Of a stretch of 64,000 bases of DNA, positions 22,338-32,960 are shown in pieces; the first letter of the stretch is position 1; every line of letters starts with the position of its first letter. A program made the position numbers and the translations under genes. Location: assembly GCF_000218685.1 (NCBI RefSeq), contig NW_006763306.1, positions 644,812-708,811 of the forward strand, in the 5' to 3' direction. The notes beneath the pieces were generated by a model that did no database searches, was not told the origin of the DNA, and was given only the letters and a program-made list of their open reading frames with translations. The stretch comes from Serpula lacrymans var. lacrymans S7.9. Taxonomy: Eukaryota > Basidiomycota > Agaricomycetes > Boletales > Serpulaceae.

Positions 22338-22359
22338 GTCACTTGGGTGCCTTAGCTCC
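22316..22359 (+). other. -1 ribosomal frameshift signal (slippery GGGAAAA plus hairpin)
   Basis: In the gag frame the codons read CAG GGA AAA, so G_GGA_AAA (22316-22322) is a canonical X_XXY_YYZ heptamer. After a six-base spacer, GGGGCTTAGG (22329-22338) pairs with CCTTAGCTCC (22350-22359) around an 11-nt loop, with one G-U pair and one T-T mismatch. A -1 shift continues exactly into the pol frame, which is open across the gag stop. Confidence 0.8.
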
Positions 22360-25300
22360 TGGTAAAAATGAAGTAAACCACAACAAAGTGGCCCCTGCTC
22401 CGGGGTGTTGCACGAGCAATAACGGAATGACGGGGATGGCTCCCCAATTTGTAAATAAGTTTTTAAATTTGTTATCAGAAGTATGTACTTGTATGAAGAA
22501 ATGTAACTGCAATATTTATGATACTACCGCTGCACCAGCGTCTCCCTTGGAGCGTGGCCCCGGCGAGACAAACACTAGGGTGCTTGATTCTGGTAAAACA
22601 AAAATAGAAAAACATGTGTCATTCAAGATTCCTTCTTCTTCTTCTTCTTCTTCGGAGCCACCCTTTCCCGAAATCCCAAGGCGTGTGTTGATGCGCACGT
22701 ATTTATTCCAAAAGGAGATCTGTTTAGACGTTGGCGTGGAAAACCTTGCCAGGGGCAAAGTACACTCAACAAGCGCACTGCTTGATTCAGGCGCTAACGG
22801 GATCTTCATAGATCAGGTCTGGGCGGAGCAAATTGGACTCCCCCTTGTAAAATTAGAAACGTCTATTCCCGTCTATAACGTTGACGGTACACTTAACGCG
22901 GGTGGCTGCATCATGCACAAATGTTCTTTTGTTGTCGAATACCAAGGACACAGAGAACAAGTCACTGTTGAAGCTACCCAACTAGGGAAGATTAATTCAA
23001 TCCTAGGCTGGACCTGGCTATTTAAACACAATCCTGAGATCAACTGGCAGACAGGGGTTGTCGCATTGTCACATTGCCCTCAGGAATGTGTAAACTTGGG
23101 TAAACCAAATCATGTCCGTCACAATGAGCGTCTCGAAAAGTTAAACGCTGGTCACGTTTACGAGCTCAGATCTTTAGAAAAGATCGACGATGATGATGAT
23201 GAGGTAAAACCTGAGGAAGAGATTAAGAGGCTGGTACCTCCCGAGTACCACGACTTCTGGAAAGTCTTTTCAAAACACAAATCAGAGCGCTTCCCAGAGG
23301 CTAAGCCTTGGGACCATGCTATAGATTTGAAAGACACCTTCAAACCAAGGAAGGGACACATGATACCGCTCTCTGCTCCCGAAAGAGACGAGGTATCTAG
23401 TTTCATAGACGAACAACTTAGGAAGGGTTACATCAGACCTTCCAAAAGTCCTATGACGTCCCCGGTGTTCTTCATTCCTAAAAAGGATGGTAAAAAGCGA
23501 ATGATTATGGACTATCGTTACGTGAATGAGCACACGGTTAAAAATGCGTATCCTCTGCCTTTGATTAGTCAGCTAGTGGACAAATTGGCTGGCGCCAAGA
23601 TCCTGACAAAGATGGATCTCAGATGGGGGTACAACAATGTACGAATCAAAGAGGAAGATGCTTGGAAGGCCGCATTCACGTGCCACCGAGGATCTTTCGA
23701 ACCCCTTGTTATGTTCTTTGGGTTGACCAATTCACCGGCGACCTTCCAGAGCATGATGAACGAGATCTTTGCGGATATGGAAAACTGTGTCGTCATTTAC
23801 ATTGACGATTTATTAATATTTACAAAGTCGGACGATGAGGCTGAGCATGACAGGATCGTGCAAGAAGTCCTTCGACGCTTACAGGAACGGGACCTATTTT
23901 TTAAACCCGAAAAATGTAATTTTAAAGTGAAGGAAGTAGACTTCCTCGGTATGATCATAGGCCAGAACGGAATCAGGATGAACCCTGAGAAAGTTCAAGC
24001 TATTTTGGAATGGCCAGAACCTACTCGCGTCAAAGGAGTTAGGGCCTTCCTAGGCTTAGGTAATTTCTACCGAAGGTTTATTGAAGACTTCGCAAAAATC
24101 ACGAGACCGTTGAACGATCTCACCAAAAAGGACCTTGTTTGGCATTGGGGCGCCAAAGAACAGGAAGCTTTTGATAAGCTTAAACAGGCATTTACAACAG
24201 CGCCCATATTGGCATTCCCTGAATTAGACAAAGAGTTCCGGCTAGAAACCGACTCTTCTGACTTCGCCACTGGGGCTGTTCTATCAATCAAATGCCCTGA
24301 TGATCTTTGGAGGCCTTGTGCCTATTTATCGCATAGTTTGTCGCCTACAGAGCGTAACTATCAAATATACGACAAGGAGATGCTGGCCATCATTAGAGCT
24401 TTAGAGCACTGGCGGCACTACTTAGAAGGTGCTAGGCACCAATTCGAAATTTGGACCGATCATAAGAACCTAGAGTACTTCATGACGGCCCGAGACCTGA
24501 ACCGGAGACAGGCCCGCTACGCGGTGTACTTGTCAAGGTTCAATTATAAATTAATTCATAAACCAGGAAGCTCAATGGGGAAAGCGGATGCTTTATCTAG
24601 AAGAGAGGATCATGCCAACGGCATTGAAGATGACAACAAAGGTGTCACCCTGATAGATCAATCAAGGGTTGCCAATGTTAGAATCGGGCAAGATTCCGAC
24701 CTCCTGGAAGTCTTCAGGAAAGACATCTCCCCAGAGGAAAAGGCACGCCTTGACAGCAATGAAAACTATTTATGGAAAGACGGGCTCTTTCATTTCAAAA
24801 ACAAAATCTATGTGCCTGAGTCCGCAAGGATCAAGGCAATAGATAGACACCATGACACTCCAGTGGCTGGGCACCCTGGATGGCAACGAACGATGGAGTT
24901 GATCTCCAGAAACTACATGTGGCCGGGCATGGTCAAAAACGTACAGGAATACGTAAAATCCTGTCTGAGATGCGCCATGGCCAAGAATTCCCATCAACCG
25001 CCGGCCGGTAAACTCATGCCGAACCCGATACCAGCTGGCCCCTGGCAGGATATATCGGTCGACTTCACGACGGATCTGCCCGAGTCAAACGGGTACGATT
25101 CAGTAATGGTGGTAGTAGACCGCTTCTCCAAAGAAGTGGTATTCATACCCACCAACAAAACCATCACCGCCGCCGGTACGGCAGACCTATTTAAGGATTC
25201 CGTATGGTCCATCCATGGGTTACCAGAAACGGTAATCTCCGATAGAGGACCGCAATTCGCTAGCGAGTTTACGAAAGAATTGTGCCGGATGCTGGGCATC

Positions 25301-26275
25301 AAACCTAAATTATCCACGGTGTTCCATCCGCAAACCGATGGACAAACGGAGAGACTCAACCAGGAGTTGAAACAGTATCTCGGGATATTTATTAACGACA
25401 GACAGACAGATTGGGCCAAGTGGCTAAAGATAGCCCAGTTCTCTTATAATATTAAACAGTCGTCGGCTACAGGAAAGGCACCATTCGAGGTTACTAGATC
25501 GTACCTCCCCAGAATGGGTGTAGAACCTGGCAAAAGCAAAAACGAGGCTGCTGGGAACATGGCAAAAGACATGAAGTCTGTCTTGGACGAAACGCGCAAA
25601 GCGCTATTTAAAACTGCGGAGCAGATGAAAGACAGGGCAGAGTGTAGACGCTCTAAGGCCCCTGATTACAAGGTCGGCGACCTGGTTTGGTGAGACACCG
25701 ACCACTTAAAATTAAAAGACCGGCAGTCTAGAAAACTGACCGAAAAGTGGATTGGCCCTTACCGGATTAAGGAAGTCAAACCTAATGCGGTGGAGCTGGA
25801 ACTCCCAAAACGAATGAGGGTGGTACCCACGGTTAACATTAGCCGTGTGAAACCCTACAAAGGACCGCTACCGGGACAGCGCGTAGACCGGCCCGGTCCG
25901 GTGGTAGTCACCCAGGAAGGTGAAGAAGAGTTCGAAGTCGAATGGGTGGTAGATGCACGCTTGAAGCGTGGAAAATTAGAGTTCCTGGTCCTATGGAAAG
26001 GCCATGGAGACGAGGACAGAACGTGGGAACCAGAATCCCATCTGGAAAACTCCCGCGATGCTGTTCGCAAATTTTATTCTAGGAATCCCTCAGCTCCCAG
26101 GAAGCTTAGAGGCATGGATTCAAACCTTTTTAATTCCCTCTTTCAACCTATGCCCGAAAATTTTACCACTACCTCCGGAATTTGGTCTCGCCTGGAAGTC
26201 GAGCCTCAGAAGGGGGGTAGTGTTACGATAACACAATTTCCGGACATCTCCTTTCCTTTTTATTCTCCGCTTTAA
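22343..26275 (+). pseudogene. pol: gypsy Pol: protease, RT, RNase H, integrase, chromodomain; one nonsense codon
   Basis: The frame is open from 22289, and it should be expressed from gag by -1 frameshifting. From 22343: protease DSGANG near residue 148; RT with MDLRWGYNNVRI and the YIDD catalytic box near residue 486; RNase H ETDSSDFATGAVLS; integrase zinc finger (HPGWQRTM...CLRCAMAK); and DDE residues in ISVDFTTD, VISDRGPQFAS and ERLNQELKQYL. After the TGA at 25691-25693 the same frame continues with the integrase tail and a chromodomain (VDARLKRGKLEFLVLWKG, TWEPESHL) to a stop at 26273-26275, inside the 3' LTR. Such a chromodomain targets integration to marked chromatin in chromoviruses. 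The stop would remove the tail and chromodomain, so this copy is probably defective unless it is read through. Confidence 0.93.
26211..26220 (+). promoter_or_regulatory. polypurine tract of the gypsy element
   Basis: AGGGGGGTAG directly precedes the 3' LTR, the expected place for plus-strand DNA priming. Confidence 0.8.
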
Positions 26276-26606
26276 CTTTATACTTTAAGTGCCACGCGGC
26301 ATTTCCCTTTCTCGCGCCGCGTTGCCTTTCTTTTACTTTTAGACTTAACTCTCTCACACAGTGGAGCTGGCCATACGGGCTAGGCCCTATGACATCATCA
26401 GCCACTGCCTTCATCAACTGTATAGTATACATGTACAAACAACCTGTAGTAGTATATATACCCCAATAGATCCAGGAGACTCCTCAGCGAGTCCTCCTGT
26501 TGTATACCAACAAACTCTCTGCAGCTTAAGGGGTAACCACTCCCTCAACATCTTCTTTATAGTGTGTTCTTGTGTGCACCAGAGTAACTAACTCTTGGTT
26601 GTTACA
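26221..26606 (+). repeat. gypsy 3' LTR
   Basis: 386 bp, nearly identical to the 5' LTR; the difference is essentially a short indel in the GTTGTATACC region. The first 55 bp also encode the end of Pol. Confidence 0.95.
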
Positions 26607-27649
26607 CCCACTGCATCCTTGAAATTGTAGGAATATGATGCAGCTACAATGCTGCAACATGTTACACTTGGAATGTGCAAGCCTGGTAACACAGGGTTTT
26701 CTGGATGTGCAAGTAGTTTCTAATAAGCCCGTTTGTGAACGGGTTTGAGACGTATTCTGGTGATGAGGTTCAGACTGATGAATACCAAGTTACACTGTTG
26801 AAGCGTACAATGATATTGGAGATAGTAACTACAATACAGGCGCATATATATAGTGCCTACTTTAGGGTAGGCATTTGTGTTGAACAAACAATAATAGGTG
26901 GTACCATAACAGGTAATAGTATGTGGGAAAGTGTTGGTAGGTAGCGGTGCGTAGCTACTTGAGAAAAGGAATAAAGTCCATAGTGAATACAGTTTGTGAC
27001 ACAACAAGTATGAACTCTCACCAACGTGAGAAACAAACACCATATCCATTTTCTTGGATTTCTCCAATAGTTTTATTTTCTTTCGGACTCTAGTTTTTTG
27101 TACCTCAGTTCATTGCACATTGAACTGAGGTGAGCATATTAATTTAGACTTACAGTAGAATAATCCTTTCTGAACATCCTCCATAGACTTCTACTCATTT
27201 ACTACAGATATAGACTTTCCTCATAATAATCAGCTCATTGCACATTGAACTGAGACTTCTACTCATTTATTACAGTGAGAATATCATAATCTACGTCAGA
27301 AATAGGGGAAGAACTTTGGGTTGTTGAGAATCTTGGTTGATTATTGCCAGTTAGCAGATGTACATATATAGTATAGAATGAAAGTGAGAAGAAAATAAAA
27401 AGCATCTCCTCAAAATACCTAAGAATTATGATTGAATAATATTATATAATATATATATTAAAACATACTTTGATATTGTTTTATCAAATTGTTGGAAATG
27501 TTCCCCCAAGTACCTGATTGTGAGCCCTGTCACTGATGCATATAGAAATATAGCCAACTTATCTTCTAGTGATACATATCTAGAGTTTTTGTGGCTTAAT
27601 TCCTGCAGAGCAGTGATCAAAGCTGCAAAAAAATTATAGGACACACCAA

Positions 27650-28970
27650 ACTCACATTGTATATGCTGTGTGTCCAGCTAGCAGCTTCATAACCCACTCC
27701 TAAAATAGAGGTGTGATATGGCTCACAAGTGTAAACAGATTGTATAAGAGTAGCTGTTACAGTCAGGATGTGTTGGAATTGTCAAGGTCCAAGCCTGGGC
27801 CTTGTTAGACAACATTGTGCAATTGAGTGTTGATATCCAAGGGCTGGTAGCTCAGTTGGTTAGAGCACCGCCATATATAGGCAGAGGTCCTGGGTTCAAT
27901 CCCCGGCTGGCCCAATTTGCTTTTCTGTACTCACTGAGTCCACTGTGGATTATAATAGGATGATACTGACAAATTGTTGTTCTATGTTATGCTACACTAT
28001 GCAACTGGGGCTACTACCACAGCCTTTCCTCATGTCTCCATACAGCTGGCATGCTTGTGAGATTGGAATTAAATCTCCACTGACACCTGCTAGCATGTGT
28101 TTCCTCTACATTGACCAACAGGATCCTCCCTAGTTTTTTGCTCAACCAGTTTAAAATGTGTGACATATTCTTGCTGATATCTTGGCTTGGATATTGAAGT
28201 AGCAATTGATATAGCCCCCTCAAGGTTTTGATTTGAGCTTGACACATCAGGAATAGTGGTTAAAACCACTTCATTGTAAAGGTTTTGAATTTGTTCATCT
28301 CCCTTTCCTTCATGCCCATTTTATTTATACATTGTACTGCAGACAAATTAAATAATCCAGTAATTAAATTAAGGCAAAACAAAGATTCAATTAATTGGGA
28401 ACACAACTACCATATTGGAGCAGAGCTTGAAAAGTCTGCAGAGCACTCCACACTGTCTTGCACAACCTCCAGGTGTGGGAAAAAAATTATCGACTGGACA
28501 ATGACTTCTAAATTCAGATAAGATTTAAGTACCTATACATTTTCTAAATTAATTAAGTTGATCATGATAGCTATGAATTTTATAAAAGTCTTCAACACTG
28601 TCTACAATATCTCAATATCTCAAAGGTTGGTGCTGGTGATAGGTGTAATTGTGCTAATATAAATTTTTTTTATCTGGTAAATTATGCTTCTTTATACACA
28701 ATTTATTTGTTTCTGATTTTTTAATAGTAAATCCAAAAATTGCCTTTAAGTAGTTGTATATTCCAATAGTATACTATATTTATTACTTTGTATATATTCC
28801 ATAATTGAACCTATAGTATAATAATGGTAATATACTCTGTAATTACTTCAGAGTAAAATAAAGCTTATTACAGCAACTAGAGCAACTAAAGCATAGTCAT
28901 TTTAGGTTTTGGTACTATGCTTTAAATCAATCTAGATGCAAAAAGTACACACTAAATGCAAAGTAGTATG
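27650..28970. other. AT-rich transposon-region sequence
   Basis: Apart from the tRNA-like unit, no gene is recognised. Upstream at 27109-27132 and 27231-27254 there is a near-perfect direct repeat (CAGYTCATTGCACATTGAAC), whose first copy lies in a small palindrome. Confidence 0.35.
27841..27914 (+). tRNA. tRNA or tRNA-derived sequence, apparent anticodon ATA
   Basis: A full cloverleaf can be drawn. Acceptor GGGCTGG/CTGGCCC has two G-U pairs, D stem is GCTC/GAGC, anticodon stem CCGCC/GGCAG has one C-A mismatch, and T arm is CTGGG-TTCAATC-CCCGG. The A box (TAGCTCAGTTGG) and B box (GGTTCAATCCC) are intact. The anticodon loop ATATATA gives ATA, which would read the Tyr codon TAT and is not used in normal fungal tRNA sets, and there is no strong T-run after it. 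This argues for a mutated tRNA or SINE head rather than a working gene. Confidence 0.6.
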
Positions 28971-28976
28971 CTATAC

Positions 28977-29270
28977 ACACCAAGATCAGAGAGCCAGACA
29001 CTTTTGATGGCTCCAACCCTTGAAAACTCCACTCCTTCATCATGCAGTGCCAACTGAACTTCAACAACCGTCCAGGCGCTTTCTGAACTGACCGAGCAAA
29101 GATCAACTATGCTATCTCCTTCCTTGAGAGAATGGTGTTAGATTGGTTCAAGCTGGATATCTTGACCCCAGAGAACCTCGCCACCATTCCTATCTGGATG
29201 GATGATTACTCCGAGTTCCTTTCCAGACTCCGCTCCAATTTTGGGCCTCACAACCCCACCGGAGATGCAG
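28977..29270 (+). pseudogene. decayed gypsy gag fragment
   Basis: The reading KIREPDTFDGSNP, then QCQLNFNNRPGAF, DRAKINYAISFLERMVLDWF and FLSRLRSNFGPHNPTGDA matches the gag domain of a different gypsy lineage from the intact element. In-frame stops interrupt it, and no pol follows. It runs directly into the dispersed repeat at 29274. Confidence 0.75.
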
Positions 29271-29273
29271 CAT

Positions 29274-29429
29274 CATGCACCAAAATTGATTGGTAGCATG
29301 GACAGGTGTCAACAATGAAGCAAATATTCCAAAGACTTGCCTTTACACCACACAGGCACAGTGCCACGTGGAATAGCAATTAATATTGCCCTTTTTGAAC
29401 TTGTAGCTGATCAGCACCACCTCTATTAT
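29274..29429 (+). repeat. dispersed repeat, copy 2
   Basis: Second copy of the repeat at 14533-14693, same orientation, from ATGCACCAAAATTGATTGG to CAGCACCACCTCTATTA. Confidence 0.7.
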
Positions 29430-29934
29430 GGAACTCTGTACCTACATTATGAGTTACTCCTTACGAGCTCCTACTCCTCCAACAGTATATAAGTTGTAGC
29501 TCCTGTACTCCGCTCCTGCAGTTTGAATATCAACTAGATTCCCTCACCTTTATTCAAGTCTCCTGAACCTTGACTCTACTCTGCCAGAACTGTGACCTTA
29601 CGGAGTGTTTGGAGTTACGGAGTATGGAGATGGAGTAGGGGGTAATGGAGTACGAGATGGGGAATTGGCTTAGCTTGTGTGCTAGGCCCTTCCATGGACC
29701 TTGGTCCCTCACTCAACGGAAAATGGACGGAGGAGTGTAGAGGATGAAAGGGGAGTAGAATAAAGATCCTTCGGAGAAGGATCAGAAAGGACTTAGAAAA
29801 GGACTGGTAAAAAGGCGAGGGAAACTAGTTGATATTTGAACTGCAGGAACGGAGTACAGGAGTTCCAGCTTATATACTGTTGGGGGAGCAGGAGCTTGTA
29901 AGGAGTAACTTGTAATGTAGGTACAGAGTTCCAT
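29428..29934. repeat. long inverted repeat (about 122-bp arms, about 260-bp spacer)
   Basis: The left arm (29428-29550), ATGGAACTCTGTACCTACAT... to CTAGATTCCCTCACC, is the reverse complement of the right arm (29812-29934) with scattered mismatches. The sequence (TATATAA box, CTCC-rich) looks like parts of two LTRs in opposite orientation. A transcript through it would form a hairpin. Confidence 0.8.
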
Positions 29935-30274
29935 GGGGACAATTATCTAGCGAGAGGAGAATGTATGTGCTAGGAGTATATCATAAGGTCTATCGGGGCA
30001 GACAACTAGAGTACTATGTGGAACTGGGGTGTAGGGTTATGCCAACCGGCAGACCACAAGGAACACAATCCCGAGTATGCCAATGGTTCAGGAGCTTTGG
30101 GCTCGGAGATGCCGGAGTTCTGTCTTCCGGTATGGATATGACACACCGCATGGTTTTGCAGAGGGTGCAAAGTGGATAAAAAGAGCAGTGGACATGATGC
30201 AAGAGCTGGTGTAGCATGAAGTATGTAGGTATATAGAGTGATATGAAAGAGGTAGCACTCTTAGCGGGGACATG

Positions 30275-30379
30275 CATCTTGAATATGTACCCACTGGAGA
30301 TCAAGTTGCAGATGTGTTAACCAAAGGACTAAAAAACTTAAAGTACCAGATGTTTATTTCATTTATGGGTTTAAAGTAA
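30275..30379 (+). pseudogene. copia-type Pol C-terminal relic
   Basis: The reading HLEYVPTGDQVADVLTKGL and then a short tail to TAA matches the extreme C-terminus (end of RNase H) of Ty1/copia polyproteins (YVPTEDQVADxxTK). Upstream sequence is too decayed to follow. Confidence 0.75.
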
Positions 30380-30852
30380 CTATGCATTCATTGAGTGGGT
30401 GTGTTTTTTTCCTATCCCTTTTGACCCCCTAAAAGCAACTTTAGCATAGAATTACTGATTACATGACACCACACTTATATTCAGCCACATTGCATGTTGC
30501 CACCTCAGTTCTCAAGTATTCGGACTGAGTCTTCTGTTCATCAGAATTATACTTTGTTCAAAAAAGGCCTGTCTTAGAATGGCACTGTTTCAAACAAAAT
30601 GAGACGTTTTTGGCGGGGCGACGTTTCGAAACGGTGGCTGCCGAATGGGCACTACAGGTCCAGGGATCATAGGACAATATATATGGTGATGTTTTCCCAT
30701 AACCCAGGCTAAGTACTATCATCATTCATGTCAACTGGTTTCTGAGACGCAAATGGCCGTGAGACCTCTCGGTCAATCGTTCTGCAAAAGTTTCGCACCG
30801 TCACGTGGGTTTAATAACTGCAATGTTACCTATTCTCAAAATTGATCCTCCA
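30380..30852. other. intergenic, end of the transposon nest
   Basis: No gene or clear repeat recognised. Confidence 0.4.
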
Positions 30853-32960
30853 AGTCAATCAAGGCCGACGATGATCAGCCTTCTATTTGGAAGTGGACGA
30901 GACCCATGAAATGTAGAGCTCGTGGAGGATGCGGCTCATATCATACCGTCAGTACGCCCACGCCATCTCAGCACTTATGTGCTTACATCAAGAATAACAA
31001 GGTGGACTTGTGTCAAGGTTTTGATCAACTAAATAGCAACCATGTCACCGTATCGTCCCTCCGTATCGACCAAGTTAGCGCTGATCTGAATCTGATTCTT
31101 ATTCACTTATATGGAACGCGGCCCTTTGTGAATCTTATTTTTGCTTTTAAGGCAGACCATCCGAGTCGCCCTTTGATCTTCGTTCCCTGTCCCTTCGCCC
31201 CCCAAAAAATAATATTGAGTCATTGGTTTTATCTGCTCTCCAGATCATAAACCACACTACTTTCATCCAAAAGTACTGCAGCTATGCAACTGATCATTCG
31301 CTCCGTTTTTCTACTTTCAGTTACCAAGTTATCTTTCGGGGCTACCACCGGAGATACCTCAGAAGTCTCCTTGTATCAAAATTATGAGGGGGTCATTCCA
31401 AATGTCAAATCTGCAATGTTAGGTTCTATCCGAACCAGGTGAGCGATGATGTTGTCGACATATTTTTTAAATATCTCTGCTGACTTTTTGTATCAAGCTG
31501 GGAACAAGGAACTGCAGCAGGAGGTATCCTCGAATACGACAACCCCGAATACTCCGTTTTCGGCCGATCACCATTTACCTTCAATGGTACAGAGCCAATT
31601 TCAGCTCTCCAGCTTGCATACAGTGCAGCAGTCCGCCAAACTGCCGACGGACGACTTAGTCAAAATATCAATGATGCATTGGACGGTGCAGCCCTTGACG
31701 GTGCATCCGCAGGGTCTGTAGTACTCATGGGTTTGCCGATCCTCTATTTATGACGGAAACGATTCTTACTCTCTGGTCCTCAGGTAGCTTCACGGACGAA
31801 TCTCGCAAGGCGTACTGGCTTCATGCTTCTGAAGCAGAACTCAACTATGTAAGCGATTTCCTGTCTAGATTTCACTATTTTTTTTAATCGTCACTCTCTG
31901 GAAGGTTCTGAACGTCGCACCACGCACTTCCACCGGCGCAATTTCTCATAGAGCAAATTCGCGTCAATACTGGTGCTTGTTGTTCTCGTATTTACATATA
32001 TAATCGTTAACACCTGGGATAGGGCTGATGGTGTATACATGGGCTTTCCTTTCATCGCTTACTACGGAGCAGTCACACAAAACCAAACTTTACTTCAAAT
32101 CGCGTATGATCAGTGCCGCCTCTATCGTGATGCACTCCTGCTCGATGGACCCACTGGAAAACTATGGGGACACATCTACTCTGACGACACCAAAAGCTGG
32201 ATCGACAAAGGACTTTGGGGAACTGGTGGGCCAAACTTGCCTCCCGAGTTCTCCCTTGGGGCTTACTGAACCACTTCCATATGTATAGGCAATGCATGGG
32301 CTGCACTCGGTATGTTGCGCGTTGCAGTCACAATACAAAAGGCCGGCTGCTGTGGCGGTATGACGAGCCAGGTATCTGACTTAATGGCCTGGGTCAAGGA
32401 AATTCTCGATGGCGAGTTCGCAGCACTGGTGTGTAGCTCTCATCTTTGAAATGGTCTTAATTCAATGTTGTGTAAAACACTATCAAGACCTCGGATAACC
32501 TCATTCCAGACTATGTCATCGGTGGATCTACTTTCGACGACGCCTCTGCATCAGCTGCTCTGGCCTCCGTTGCCTATCGCTCTGTTACGCTTTTCCCTCA
32601 CCAATTTGGCTCGAACTACACCACTGTCGCAAACAAGCTCCGGGATGCTGTGCTAAGCAGAGTCACGAATCTTGGAACGTTGAGCCCTGTCGTCGACCCT
32701 CTCAATTGGGATGCACAAGGACTGCTGTCCACTGAAGCACAGTCTTTCGCCTTGATGATGTTCTCTGCATGGAGGGATGGTCTTAGTCCCTAGTTTTTTG
32801 AACCTTCATATTTTTCGGTGTTTATTAGCATGTCATACTAACCTGTTGTAATATCGGTGTTATTCAGTTGATCTTATTCTCCTTGAGACCTTGCATCTAT
32901 ACAGCAAAGGATTGTTTTCTCAGCTGAAAATATCAGTGCTCATCAACTGACAGATTCATT
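30853..32960 (+). repeat. duplicated block, copy B
   Basis: Direct repeat of 10920-12985, covering the promoter region and all of the glycosidase gene. The introns and flanks are more diverged than the exons. Confidence 0.8.
31284..32793 (+). CDS. secreted six-hairpin glycosidase, GH88/GH105-like (copy B)
   Basis: Exons 31284-31438, 31498-31730, 31784-31848, 31905-31972, 32023-32225, 32289-32428 and 32488-32793. Every exon has exactly the same length as in copy A, so it also encodes 389 residues with no break. The signal peptide (MQLIIRSVFLLSVTKLSFGA), the ADGVYMGFPF segment and the KGLWGTGNAWAALGM region are kept. Substitutions are few (for example NDALDG for GDALDG and GCCGGM for NCGSGM). 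It is an intact paralogue with the same predicted role, but its own diverged promoter may give different regulation. Confidence 0.82.

Larger units (their letters stand above)
20371..26606 (+). mobile_element. complete Ty3/gypsy chromodomain LTR retrotransposon
   Basis: LTRs at 20371-20751 and 26221-26606 flank gag and pol (order PR-RT-RNaseH-IN-chromodomain). The element is bounded by the 5-bp duplication CCCAC (20366-20370 and 26607-26611). The LTRs differ only by a 5-nt indel with adjacent substitution in the GTTTCAAC/GTTGTATACC region and a G/A change near the 3' end, so insertion is recent. The polypurine tract AGAAGGGGGGTAG abuts the 3' LTR. The element has one in-frame TGA in pol and a -1 frameshift between gag and pol. 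It sits in a Harbinger-type transposase. Confidence 0.96.
20143..27644 (-). pseudogene. second PIF/Harbinger-type transposase, split by the gypsy insertion
   Basis: On the minus strand, 27644-27426 encodes the N-terminal segment SRYVSLEDKLAIFLYASVTG with IRYLGEHFQ, typical of the helix-turn-helix region of DDE_Tnp_4 transposases. About 26.7-26.6 kb encodes YNFKDAV, and 20370-20143 carries on with GALDGSHIHV (first catalytic Asp), FRNCKGSVSQNFLFSC and SATDAHII. The break between KDAV and GALDG is exactly the gypsy insertion point, and its CCCAC duplication explains the join. The parts between 26.7 and 27.4 kb are degenerate, and no clean second half after SATDAHII is visible. Confidence 0.75.

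Noticed and set aside
22627..22660. TTC-repeat run as a non-coding microsatellite
   Set aside because: It lies in frame within pol and encodes a short polyserine linker.
23158..25419. Minus-strand frames inside the gypsy pol region
   Set aside because: They are reverse-strand shadows of RT and integrase coding sequence.
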